This document shows positions 1-7,207 of a stretch of 35,513 nucleotides of DNA, in pieces. Origin of the DNA: Bacteroidia bacterium (GTDB lineage: Bacteria; Bacteroidota; Bacteroidia; Bacteroidales; UBA932); the NCBI GenBank assembly GCA_030529945.1, contig JAUMVX010000024.1:1-35513 (forward strand). Reading direction: 5' to 3'. The stretch's first letter is position 1; each line of letters opens with the position of its first letter. The notes beneath the pieces were generated by a model, which saw only the letters and a list, made by a program, of their open reading frames with translations, was not told the origin of the DNA and searched no databases. A program made the position numbers and the translations under genes.

Positions 1-51
1 TTTCAGCCCTTTTTGCTGACCATTTCTCAAACAATTAACTTAACACCCTAA

Positions 52-174
52 TAAATTTAGACCAAAAAGACGAGCAAAAGCACCAAGTTATTTTTTTAGA
101 ATCACCAAAACTGAAGAAGCCGCCATTTTTCTTTCGACAGGGGGCTTCCGGGGAATCATTAACAAAACATATTT
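52..174 (+). promoter_or_regulatory. upp promoter and leader (weak call)
   Basis: TAAATTTA at 52-59 differs from the Bacteroidota -7 box TAnnTTTG only in its last base; no clear -33 box is seen. Transcription from it would give a leader of about 110 bases. The leader holds a 16-base stretch at 72-87 that recurs exactly in the recA leader, and a possible weak stem (GAAGCC 116-121 with GGCTTC 143-148). Confidence 0.35.
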
Positions 175-804
175 ATGAGCACAGTCCACATTATCGACCA
201 CCCGATGATTCAGCACAAGCTGACCATTATGCGTGACAAGAACACAGGTTCCAAGGATTTCAGACAGCTTCTGACGGAGATTTCACTTTTTATGGGCTAT
301 GAGGTGACGCGGGACCTCCCGCTCGCCACGAAGGAGATTGAGACCCCCATCTGCAAGATGACGGCTCCGAAGGTTTCCGGCCGCAAACTCGCCATAGTCC
401 CTATCCTGCGCGCGGGAATGGGTATGCTCGACGGTATGCTCACCCTCGTCCCTGTCGCCAAGGTCGGACATATCGGACTTTACAGAAATGAGGAGACACA
501 CGAGCCTGTGGAGTACTACTGCAAGCTCCCGGAGGACATCCAGCAGAGACTCGTCATCGTTACCGACCCGATGCTCGCCACAGGCGGAAGCTCCTGCGAC
601 GCGCTCACTATGCTGAAGAAGCACGGCTGCACCAATATACGCCTGATGTGCCTCGTGGCCGCTCCCGAAGGCCTGAAGAAAGTTCAGGAAACCCATCCTG
701 ACGTGGACATCTACGTCGCCGCAGTGGACGAGCGCCTGAACGAGCACGCCTACATCGTCCCGGGCCTTGGTGACGCGGGCGACCGCATCTTCGGCACGAA
801 GTAG
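175..804 (+). CDS. upp: Uracil phosphoribosyltransferase
   Basis: Cytoplasmic pyrimidine-salvage enzyme that joins uracil and PRPP to make UMP. The 209-residue product has the normal family length. The PRPP-binding loop [11 protein letters not shown] is at residues 129-139, and the C-terminal uracil-binding segment [17 protein letters not shown] is intact. The upstream segment with PILRAGMGM (about residues 76-84) is also typical. The ATG at 175 is the first in frame and gives the expected N-terminus; no Shine-Dalgarno is visible, as usual in this phylum. It is monocistronic: the downstream potD gene is convergent, with a large palindrome between them. Confidence 0.96.
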   Translation: MSTVHIIDHPMIQHKLTIMRDKNTGSKDFRQLLTEISLFMGYEVTRDLPLATKEIETPICKMTAPKVSGRKLAIVPILRAGMGMLDGMLTLVPVAKVGHIGLYRNEETHEPVEYYCKLPEDIQQRLVIVTDPMLATGGSSCDALTMLKKHGCTNIRLMCLVAAPEGLKKVQETHPDVDIYVAAVDERLNEHAYIVPGLGDAGDRIFGTK

Positions 805-843
805 GTATCCTCTCGGCAAGAGCCTCCGCTGTCAGAGTGCATA

Positions 844-887
844 ATTGGACGAAACCCGGGACTGGCCAGTCCCGGGTTTCGTCCAAT
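844..887. terminator. Perfect 44-bp palindrome, candidate bidirectional terminator
   Basis: Two 22-base arms match without a mismatch around the centre ACTGGCCAGT (861-870). It lies in the 99 bases between the convergent stops of upp and potD, the position of a bidirectional terminator. It lacks the T-run of a classical intrinsic terminator on either strand, so termination could rely on the hairpin alone, or the element may be a protein site. Confidence 0.6.
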
Positions 888-903
888 CTTGCTGCGCGGA
901 GCT

Positions 904-2193
904 TTACTTCCTGCGCCTTCCGTGCTTCTTGCGCCGGCTGAGCAGTGCGAGAAGGGCTATGGCCACGAGGGCGGCAGCTATGCAGATGTACGTGAACATC
1001 CCGGCGTTGTCACCCTTTACGCGCGACCACATCTTCAGCAGAGCCTCGGTGCGGTCGCCGTTGTCGTGCATCATCCCACAACGCTTCATAATCGAGGCGT
1101 CAGGGTACTGGATAGGATTTATGCATACGGCTCCCGCCTCTTCTCCGAAGAAATATCTTGCATCGATCGGGGCGTATTTCACCGTGTCGATGATGCTGTC
1201 CAGAATCTCCTCGCCGCCGACCGCGCTGACGTATCCGATGGCGTCCATATTCCGGACGGCGTTCTCGGGCTTGCAGAGGAAATTGATGAAGTACCGGGCC
1301 GCCTTGATGTTTTTCGCATATTTCGGGATGACCCAGCCGTCGAACCATACGATGCTGCCCTCGTGAGGAACTTCATAGTCGAGGGACACGCCTACTTTCT
1401 CGGCTTCTTCGATGGCCCACTGCGCATCGCCGCTCCAGTCGAGGTTTATCCAGGCTTTTTCCTTGGTCATCTGCTCCTTTCCGAAATCAGCTTCCCAGCC
1501 CAGGACATTGTCCTTGACTTCGTTGAGGAAATCCTCCACAAGGCGGATGTATTCGTCGGAAGCGTCGAAGGTTATATCCTCCAGACTCAGTTCCCCGGCA
1601 TCTATCTGATCTTTATGGAGAGCTATGGTGAGAGCCGTATAGACATCCCGGAAAGCGTCCTTGATGAAAATCTTGTTCTTGAAGCGCGGATCCTTGAGGC
1701 AATTCCACGAAGAGACTTCCTCCCTGGTGACATACTTGGTGTTATAGAGGAGTCCGGTAGTCCCCCACATATACCCGACGGCATAGTCATTCGCGTTCTT
1801 CCCGGATCCTTCGATCTCGTCGAATTTCCCCCGGATATACGGGGCGATGCCGCCGATATAGTTCGGGGTGTCTCCGAAGTCGGTTTCGATTTCCAGCAGC
1901 AGGTTCTGCCTGAGCATCCGTTCTATAATATAATCGGAAGGACAGACCACGTCGAAATCCTCGTGCCCGAGTTCGATTTTGGAGAGCATAATCTCGTTCA
2001 CGTCGAAGAGCTGGTAGATAATCTCCACATCTTCGCCTGTCTGAGCCTTGTACCAACCCTTGAATTCCTCCAGAAGGCTTTCGTCTATGTAGTCGGCCCA
2101 GTTGTAGATTTTCAGCGTGTGTTCACGATCCGCAGCGCTGCAGAGGATGACTCCGGAGAGCAGCGCCAGCACGGTTGCAACAAGTTTTTTCAT
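904..2193 (-). CDS. potD: Spermidine/putrescine ABC transporter substrate-binding protein, C-terminally anchored
   Basis: Polyamine-binding component of the PotABCD importer, 429 residues. An N-terminal signal peptide (MKKLVATVLALLSGVILCSA) is followed by the typical PotD opening LKIYNWADYIDESLLEEF and the conserved DFDVVCPSDYIIERM region. There is no good lipobox, since the residue before Cys18 is Leu. Instead the last ~31 residues form a hydrophobic helix (about 399-419) followed by SRRKKHGRRRK. That is a stop-transfer anchor, so the protein is probably held on the periplasmic face of the inner membrane. The family is usually about 350 residues and soluble or lipid-anchored. It is the last gene of the operon, and its ATG overlaps the potC stop (ATGA). 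Confidence 0.93.
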   Translation of the reverse strand: MKKLVATVLALLSGVILCSAADREHTLKIYNWADYIDESLLEEFKGWYKAQTGEDVEIIYQLFDVNEIMLSKIELGHEDFDVVCPSDYIIERMLRQNLLLEIETDFGDTPNYIGGIAPYIRGKFDEIEGSGKNANDYAVGYMWGTTGLLYNTKYVTREEVSSWNCLKDPRFKNKIFIKDAFRDVYTALTIALHKDQIDAGELSLEDITFDASDEYIRLVEDFLNEVKDNVLGWEADFGKEQMTKEKAWINLDWSGDAQWAIEEAEKVGVSLDYEVPHEGSIVWFDGWVIPKYAKNIKAARYFINFLCKPENAVRNMDAIGYVSAVGGEEILDSIIDTVKYAPIDARYFFGEEAGAVCINPIQYPDASIMKRCGMMHDNGDRTEALLKMWSRVKGDNAGMFTYICIAAALVAIALLALLSRRKKHGRRRK

Positions 2194-2993
2194 TTCTTAT
2201 CTGATTTTATGGAATTTGCTTTGGCAGACCTTAAGTTTATGATTATCAGAAGAATCAACACCGTCAGGAAGATAATGGTCATAATGGGCCGTATCTCCGG
2301 TGTGAGTCCACCCTTGCGCGCATCCGCGTAGATATAGGTGGACAGGGTTTCGAGTCCTCCGTTACCTTTCGTGAAGAGGGTCACTGCGAAATCGTCGATC
2401 GAGAGGGTGAACGCCAGTATCAGTCCGGACACTATGCCCGGCTTGATCTGGGGGATGATGACCTTGCGCATAGCCTGACGGGGGGAAGCGCCCAGGTCCA
2501 GAGCCGCCTCATAGAGATTCTCAGGCATCTGCCGGAGCTTCGGCAGGATGCTCAGGATGACATAAGGGGTACAGAACGAGACGTGGGCAAGGATGACGGT
2601 GGTATAGCCCTGCCTTACTCCCAAGGCCACGAAGAGGACGAAGAGCGATATGCCCGTGATGATGTCCGGATTCAGCATAGGGATGTCGTTCAGGAAGGTC
2701 ATAGCCTTCTTCTTCCTGCCGTGAAGGTTATGTATGCCTATGGCGGAGAAGGTCCCGAGCAGGGTGGAAAGCACGGCGGAGATGACGCCTATCATCAGAG
2801 TATTCTCGATGGCCCGAATCAGCGAATTGTTCAGTCCGCCTCCGAACACGTTCCTGTAAAGGTTAAATGAGAAACCCGTCCAGTTCCCGAGGACCTTGGC
2901 CTCGGTGAAAGAGTAGATCGCGATGATCAGAATCGGGGCGTAGAGAATCACGAGCAGAATCCAGACATACGCCTGTGCAAAGAACTTCTTCAT
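2190..2993 (-). CDS. potC: Spermidine/putrescine ABC transporter permease PotC
   Basis: Second inner-membrane permease of the polyamine importer, with about six membrane helices. The binding-protein-dependent transport EAA motif is visible as LYEAALDLGASPRQAMRKVIIPQI in the second half, where it contacts PotA. The start is taken at the ATG whose A is base 2993 (MKKFFAQAYVWILL). It overlaps the potB stop by one base (TGATG) and begins just before the first membrane helix. An upstream in-frame extension to 3104 would be an arginine-rich segment lying inside potB and is not credible. Length is 267 residues, normal for PotC. It is translationally coupled to potB before it and potD after it. Confidence 0.94.
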   Translation of the reverse strand: MKKFFAQAYVWILLVILYAPILIIAIYSFTEAKVLGNWTGFSFNLYRNVFGGGLNNSLIRAIENTLMIGVISAVLSTLLGTFSAIGIHNLHGRKKKAMTFLNDIPMLNPDIITGISLFVLFVALGVRQGYTTVILAHVSFCTPYVILSILPKLRQMPENLYEAALDLGASPRQAMRKVIIPQIKPGIVSGLILAFTLSIDDFAVTLFTKGNGGLETLSTYIYADARKGGLTPEIRPIMTIIFLTVLILLIIINLRSAKANSIKSDKK

Positions 2994-3775
2994 CACAGCA
3001 GCCCTCCCGTTTCGTTGGCCCGCGTATCCTCCTTGTCGGAGAATATGGTGGTGACGCCGATAATCAGCAGCATTATCAGCGCGACGGCGGCCCCGTAATT
3101 CCACATACCGTTATTCACATTCTCCTGAATCGTCGTACCGAGCAGCTTCACCTTGTTCAGAGTCAGCAGCTCAGCTATGGCGAAGGTGGAGACGGTCGGC
3201 ATAAACACCATCATCACCCCGCTCATCACCCCGTGCATTGACAGAGGTATCGTGACCTTGGTGAAAACCTTGAACGGACTCGCCCCCAGATCCTTGGCCA
3301 CCTCGATGTAGGAATTGTCCAGCTTGTCGAGAGTGTTGTAGATCGGGTAGATCATAAACGGCAGGAAATTATAGACCATACCGAAGATGAGGGCTCCCTC
3401 CCCGAGCGGAAGATGGAGAAAGTCGAAAAGTGCCACGGTCGCAAGGGTTCTGATGAGCATATTTATCCACATAGGGAGGATGAACAGCATAACCGTCACC
3501 TTGGAACGGTTGAGACGGGCATTGCTCAGTATCCAGGCGGCCGGATAGCCTATGATGAGGCAGAGGATGGTGGTGATGATCGCCACCTCTATCGAATAGG
3601 CGAAGGTATTAAGGTCTTCGGACGTAGTGAAAAAACGCCTGAAGTTGTCGAGTGTCAAAGTCCCCGCCGCGTCAGTGAAGGCATAGACCGCTATCATCAC
3701 CAGCGGCAGCACCACGAACATCAGCATAAAGATGAAGTAAGGGACAGACCAGTATGATCTTCTGAATGATTTCAT
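2993..3775 (-). CDS. potB: Spermidine/putrescine ABC transporter permease PotB
   Basis: First inner-membrane permease of the polyamine importer, 260 residues with about six hydrophobic segments. The first is YFIFMLMFVVLPLVMIAVYAF. The EAA loop that docks on the ATPase reads YIEVAKDLGASPFKVFTKVTIPL. The ATG at 3775 lies three bases after the potA stop, and the stop overlaps the potC start, so the four genes form one tightly coupled operon. Length and topology are ordinary for the family. Confidence 0.94.
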   Translation of the reverse strand: MKSFRRSYWSVPYFIFMLMFVVLPLVMIAVYAFTDAAGTLTLDNFRRFFTTSEDLNTFAYSIEVAIITTILCLIIGYPAAWILSNARLNRSKVTVMLFILPMWINMLIRTLATVALFDFLHLPLGEGALIFGMVYNFLPFMIYPIYNTLDKLDNSYIEVAKDLGASPFKVFTKVTIPLSMHGVMSGVMMVFMPTVSTFAIAELLTLNKVKLLGTTIQENVNNGMWNYGAAVALIMLLIIGVTTIFSDKEDTRANETGGLL

Positions 3776-3778
3776 CTC

Positions 3779-5203
3779 CTATGCCTGACCCCGCTCCTCT
3801 TCCGCCTTGCGCAGGCGTATATTTTCCGGACTTATCTTTATACCGACGAGGTCGCTCTTGTCCCAGACATCGTCTGTCTGCACATAGACCTTCTCGCCGC
3901 TGTTCGTTTTCACGGTGAGGAAATAATGATTTCCCTTGTAAAGGATGAAGAACACCTTTCCGCTGACAGTGCCTTCCGAACTTTCGTCCATCAGCTCGAC
4001 CGCGCGGAATTCCACATCCGCGATGAACCGGTCGCCCTCTTTCGCGCCGGAGAGGATTTCAGAATTTGCGGTGTCATCTACGGGCCACTCGCCCCCGAGA
4101 AAGCTGACCTTCCCGTCCCCGGCGTACTCGGCGGCGAAACTGTTTCTCAGACATTCCTTATGCATCACGTGGATATCGTCCGGACGGATGAGCAGGCCCA
4201 CTTCCAGTCCCGGCTTGAAGGCATTATAGTCCTGGACCATAATCTCATAGCCTTCTTTCGTCAGCACCGTCATCTCGTAATGCACACCCTTGAAGATGCA
4301 GGACTGGACCACGCCCGTAAACTGCGCCTTGTCAAGATGTTCGCTGAATATATATATGTCTTCGGGACGTATGACGACATTCACGTGCTCGTCCGGCTCG
4401 AAGCCTTTGTCCACACAGTCGAATTCGTGGTAGATGAACTGCACCTTCTCGTCACAGGGGATGATTCCGTTCAGAATGTTGCTTTCGCCGATGAAGTCGG
4501 CGACAAACTCGTTGCGCGGCTCATTATAAATATCGGTAGGGGTACCTGTCTGCTGCACGAGGCCCTCGTTCATCACTACGATGGTGTCGCTCAGCGTGAG
4601 AGCCTCTTCCTGGTCGTGAGTGACATAGATGAAGGTGATGCCCAGCTTGCGGTGCATCTCCTTGAGTTCCATCTGCATATCCTTGCGCATCTTGAGGTCC
4701 AGCGCGGCGAGGGGCTCGTCGAGCAGGAGGACCCGGGGCTGGTTCACGAGGGCGCGGGCGATGGCGATTCTCTGCTGCTGTCCGCCGGAGAGGGACTCCA
4801 CATCCCTGTCCTCATAGTCGGACATATTCACCATCTTGAGGTACTTCCGGACCCGCCGGTCTATCTCGTCACGAGGTATCTTCTTCAGTTTCAGACCGAA
4901 GGCGATATTGTCATAGACATCGAGGTGCGGAAAGAGCGCGTAGCGCTGGAAGACCGTATTGAAAGGGCGGCGGTAGGACGGGATTCCGGAAATATCCTCG
5001 CCTTCCATAGAAATAATACCTTCATCGGCAGATATCGAGCCCGCTATGATGCGGAGCATCGTGGTCTTGCCACATCCGGAAGGTCCGAGCAGGGTGACGA
5101 ACTCGCCACGCTTAATCTCGAGATTTATGTCATTCAGGACCCGCTTGTCCCCGAATGATTTCGAAAGATGTTCAATCCTGATGATTACATCGTTCTGCGC
5201 CAT
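3779..5203 (-). CDS. potA: Spermidine/putrescine ABC transporter ATP-binding protein, long form
   Basis: Cytoplasmic ATPase driving polyamine uptake through PotBC. It has all ABC motifs: Walker A GPSGCGKT (40-47), Q-loop around Gln86 ([10 protein letters not shown]), signature LSGGQ (138-142), Walker B VLLLDE (158-163) and switch His196. The protein has 474 residues, about 100 more than E. coli PotA (378). The excess is at the C-terminus, where the OB/TOBE region from about 245 seems to be present twice; two segments resemble each other in layout ([13 protein letters not shown] near 275 and [13 protein letters not shown] near 455). The extra domain may have a regulatory role, which is inference. 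First gene of the operon. Confidence 0.94.
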   Translation of the reverse strand: MAQNDVIIRIEHLSKSFGDKRVLNDINLEIKRGEFVTLLGPSGCGKTTMLRIIAGSISADEGIISMEGEDISGIPSYRRPFNTVFQRYALFPHLDVYDNIAFGLKLKKIPRDEIDRRVRKYLKMVNMSDYEDRDVESLSGGQQQRIAIARALVNQPRVLLLDEPLAALDLKMRKDMQMELKEMHRKLGITFIYVTHDQEEALTLSDTIVVMNEGLVQQTGTPTDIYNEPRNEFVADFIGESNILNGIIPCDEKVQFIYHEFDCVDKGFEPDEHVNVVIRPEDIYIFSEHLDKAQFTGVVQSCIFKGVHYEMTVLTKEGYEIMVQDYNAFKPGLEVGLLIRPDDIHVMHKECLRNSFAAEYAGDGKVSFLGGEWPVDDTANSEILSGAKEGDRFIADVEFRAVELMDESSEGTVSGKVFFILYKGNHYFLTVKTNSGEKVYVQTDDVWDKSDLVGIKISPENIRLRKAEEERGQA

Positions 5204-5256
5204 TTCCCTAAAGCATAAAAATAGTTATTTGCAGATGCACATATTTTTCCGAGCTG

Positions 5257-5285
5257 CAAATATCGGAATAATATGCAATAAACAA
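5257..5285 (-). promoter_or_regulatory. Putative potABCD promoter
   Basis: On the minus strand GATATTTG (5264-5257) differs from TAnnTTTG in its first base, and TTG (5285-5283) lies 18 bases upstream as a -33 element. Transcription would begin near 5252, leaving a leader of about 50 bases before potA. Confidence 0.45.
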
Positions 5286-5317
5286 GGGCTTGCGGAAGTT
5301 TTTTTCGATGAGGGAGG

Positions 5318-5389
5318 GATTGGCCGGGCAGGCCGGGGCGAGATTGGCCGCAGCGGCCGGGGGAAAAATTGCCCGCATTGGGCAAAAAT
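5318..5389. repeat. Three tandem 24-bp units, each a dyad, between potA and cca
   Basis: Units at 5318-5341, 5342-5365 and 5366-5389. The first two share GATTGGCCG and both contain GGCC...GGCC; unit 2 holds the perfect dyad GGCCGCAGCGGCC. Unit 3 is diverged but keeps the layout (GCCCGCATTGGGC). Unit 3 carries the TTG at 5369-5371 that serves as -33 element of cca, so a bound protein could control cca, and perhaps potA on the other side. Confidence 0.6.
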
Positions 5390-5400
5390 GCGTAACTTTG
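5369..5400 (+). promoter_or_regulatory. cca promoter
   Basis: TAACTTTG at 5393-5400 is an exact -7 box, and TTG at 5369-5371 lies 21 bases upstream. With the start about five bases after the box (near 5405), the leader before the ATG at 5409 would be only about four bases. Confidence 0.7.
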
Positions 5401-5408
5401 CGCGCGTT

Positions 5409-6932
5409 ATGACGACGACGATTGCAGAAGGCTTTCTGGATAAGCCTATTTTCGGGATAGTGTCGCGGGTGGCACGGCAGACGGGTGTGCGGGCATTCGT
5501 GATCGGGGGGTATGTGCGCGACTGCTTCCTCGGCCGCCCGTGCAACGACATAGACATAGTGGTGGAAGGAAGCGGCATCGATTTCGCGAAGGCCGTGGGA
5601 GCGCGTACGGGCAAGCAGGTCTCGTATTTCAAGAATTTCGGCACGGCGATGATGCATTACCGGGGCGACGAGATCGAGTTCGTGGGCGCACGCAAGGAGT
5701 CCTACAGGCGCGATTCGCGCAAGCCCATCGTGGAGAACGGGACTCTGGAGGACGACCAGCTCAGGCGCGACTTCACCATAAACGCGATGGCGTTCAGTCT
5801 GCAGGAGGAGGATTTCGGTGCGCTCGTGGACCCTTTCGGCGGCATCGCGGACCTTGCGGCGGGCATCATCCGCACTCCGCTCGACCCGGACACCACCTAC
5901 TCTGACGACCCTCTGCGTATGCTCCGGGCCATCCGTTTCGCTACGAAGCTCAGCACCGGTGAAGCGCATTTCACCATAGTGCCGGAGTCGCTGGAGTCGA
6001 TGCGAAGGATGAAGGATCGTATGATCATCCTCTCGCGCGAGCGGATCGCGGAGGAGCTGAACAAGATTCTGGTGACTCCGCATCCTTCGATGGCTTTCGT
6101 CCTGATGGAACAGACGGGGCTGCTGAGCTATGTGCTGCCCGAGCTGGAGAAGCTCCGGGGCGTGGAGACGGTCGACGGGCGCGGGCACAAGGAGAACTTC
6201 TCGCACACGCTGGCGGTTCTGGACAATGTCGCACGCGACGAAATCTCCGCCATAGCGCGCGGCGAGCTGCACGACTATACGCCGGAAAGCGACGGGAACG
6301 GCTTCGTGGAGAGCGTGCGGACGGAGCCTGATCTCTGGCTGCGCTGGGCGGCGCTGCTTCACGATATCGGCAAGCCCGCCTCGAAGCACTTCGACCCGCA
6401 GACCGGCTGGAGCTTCCACGGACACGAGTACATCGGCGCGAAGATGGTGGCGAAGATTTTCAAGTCGCTCCAGATGCCGCTGAACGAGAAGATGAAGTAC
6501 GTGCAGAAGCTCGTGAAACTGCATCTGCGGCCGATTGCGCTCGCGGGCGAGGGAGTGACGGATTCGGCGGTGCGGCGTCTGCTCTTCGACGCCGGGAACG
6601 ACATCGACGACCTTATGCTGCTGTGCAACGCCGACATCACCTCGAAGAACCCGGTCAAGGTGGCACGTATCCGTGCCAATTTCGAGGAGGTACGCCGCAA
6701 GCTGACGGAGGTCGAGGCGAAGGACGCGATACGCAATTTCAAGAACCCGATTACCGGCGAATACGTTATGCAGCTCTACGGCATTCCGCCGTGCAATACC
6801 ATAGGCGTCGTCAAGGAGGCGGTGAAGAACGCCATTCTGGACGGGGTCATCGACAACAGTTTCGAGGCGGCTGACCGCTATATGCGCGAAAGCGTCGCTC
6901 CGGGACTGGGGCTGAGCGAGTGCGGGGAATAG
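5409..6932 (+). CDS. cca: CCA tRNA nucleotidyltransferase / poly(A) polymerase family protein with HD domain
   Basis: Adds or repairs the 3' CCA of tRNAs. The class II nucleotidyltransferase head has the GG loop VIGGYVRD (31-38) and catalytic aspartates in NDIDIVV (Asp47, Asp49), then RRDFTINAMAF. The RNA-binding middle is followed by an HD-type phosphohydrolase motif LLHDIGKPASKHF (His318, Asp319). The product is 507 residues, slightly longer than usual for Bacteroidales members. The start at 5409 is chosen because it follows an exact promoter box and gives the family N-terminus; the open frame runs back to 5046, but that part is antisense to potA. It stands directly before a tRNA gene, which itself encodes CCA. 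Confidence 0.93.
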   Translation: MTTTIAEGFLDKPIFGIVSRVARQTGVRAFVIGGYVRDCFLGRPCNDIDIVVEGSGIDFAKAVGARTGKQVSYFKNFGTAMMHYRGDEIEFVGARKESYRRDSRKPIVENGTLEDDQLRRDFTINAMAFSLQEEDFGALVDPFGGIADLAAGIIRTPLDPDTTYSDDPLRMLRAIRFATKLSTGEAHFTIVPESLESMRRMKDRMIILSRERIAEELNKILVTPHPSMAFVLMEQTGLLSYVLPELEKLRGVETVDGRGHKENFSHTLAVLDNVARDEISAIARGELHDYTPESDGNGFVESVRTEPDLWLRWAALLHDIGKPASKHFDPQTGWSFHGHEYIGAKMVAKIFKSLQMPLNEKMKYVQKLVKLHLRPIALAGEGVTDSAVRRLLFDAGNDIDDLMLLCNADITSKNPVKVARIRANFEEVRRKLTEVEAKDAIRNFKNPITGEYVMQLYGIPPCNTIGVVKEAVKNAILDGVIDNSFEAADRYMRESVAPGLGLSECGE

Positions 6933-7027
6933 CCCTGCATTTCCGCAAGCGGTCGGAAGCGGGCGAGGTATTCAACTCGTGTGCTGCGAAGGAAGTTGAA
7001 GATTTTTCCCGGGAAACGCGAAAAAAA

Positions 7028-7058
7028 TTTGGAGATAACGGAAATATCGTTACCTTTG
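7028..7058 (+). promoter_or_regulatory. tRNA-Glu promoter
   Basis: TACCTTTG at 7051-7058 is an exact -7 box with TTTG at 7028-7031, 19 bases upstream. Predicted start near 7063, giving a precursor with a 5' extension of about 14 bases. Confidence 0.75.
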
Positions 7059-7076
7059 CATTCCCAAAGCGAATAT

Positions 7077-7151
7077 GCTGGGTTCGTATAACGGTTAGTA
7101 CTCAAGATTCTCAATCTTGCAATAGGAGTTCGATTCTCCTACCCAGTACCA
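7077..7151 (+). tRNA. tRNA-Glu (anticodon CTC), CCA encoded
   Basis: Full cloverleaf: acceptor stem GCTGGGT (7077-7083) with ACCCAGT (7141-7147, one G-U pair at the end), discriminator A at 7148 and encoded CCA at 7149-7151. The anticodon stem CAAGA/TCTTG encloses the loop TTCTCAA, giving anticodon CTC, which reads GAG (Glu). The T arm is AGGAG-TTCGATT-CTCCT. Single gene with its own promoter and terminator. A CTC isoacceptor normally supplements a TTC tRNA elsewhere in the genome. Confidence 0.94.
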
Positions 7152-7189
7152 AAAGAGGGCGGCTGAAAGTTTCAGCCGTCCTCTTTTTT
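7151..7189. terminator. Bidirectional intrinsic terminator
   Basis: Strong stem with a three-base loop (AGT, 7068-7070 plus 100): GGCTGAA (7161-7167) pairs with TTCAGCC (7171-7177), continuing through AGAGG/CCTCT, with one G-T pair. An A-tract (7151-7154) and T-tract (7184-7189) flank it, so it serves both the tRNA on the plus strand and the convergent nucleotidase gene on the minus strand. The first A is also the last base of the tRNA CCA. Confidence 0.88.
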
Positions 7190-7207
7190 CTGTATCGCGA
7201 AGAGCTT

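Noticed and set aside
116-148. Riboswitch or attenuator in the upp leader
   Set aside because: Only a 6-bp stem with a 21-base loop; no conserved motif or competing structure is visible.
889-2331. 480-codon plus-strand frame over potD
   Set aside because: Antisense shadow of a GC-rich gene; no recognisable protein family, and potD on the other strand is unambiguous.
2994-3104. N-terminal extension of PotC
   Set aside because: Arg-rich, overlaps potB coding sequence, and lies before the normal PotC start that overlaps the potB stop.
5046-5408. Upstream in-frame extension of cca
   Set aside because: It runs antisense through potA and across the cca promoter; the family N-terminus begins at 5409.
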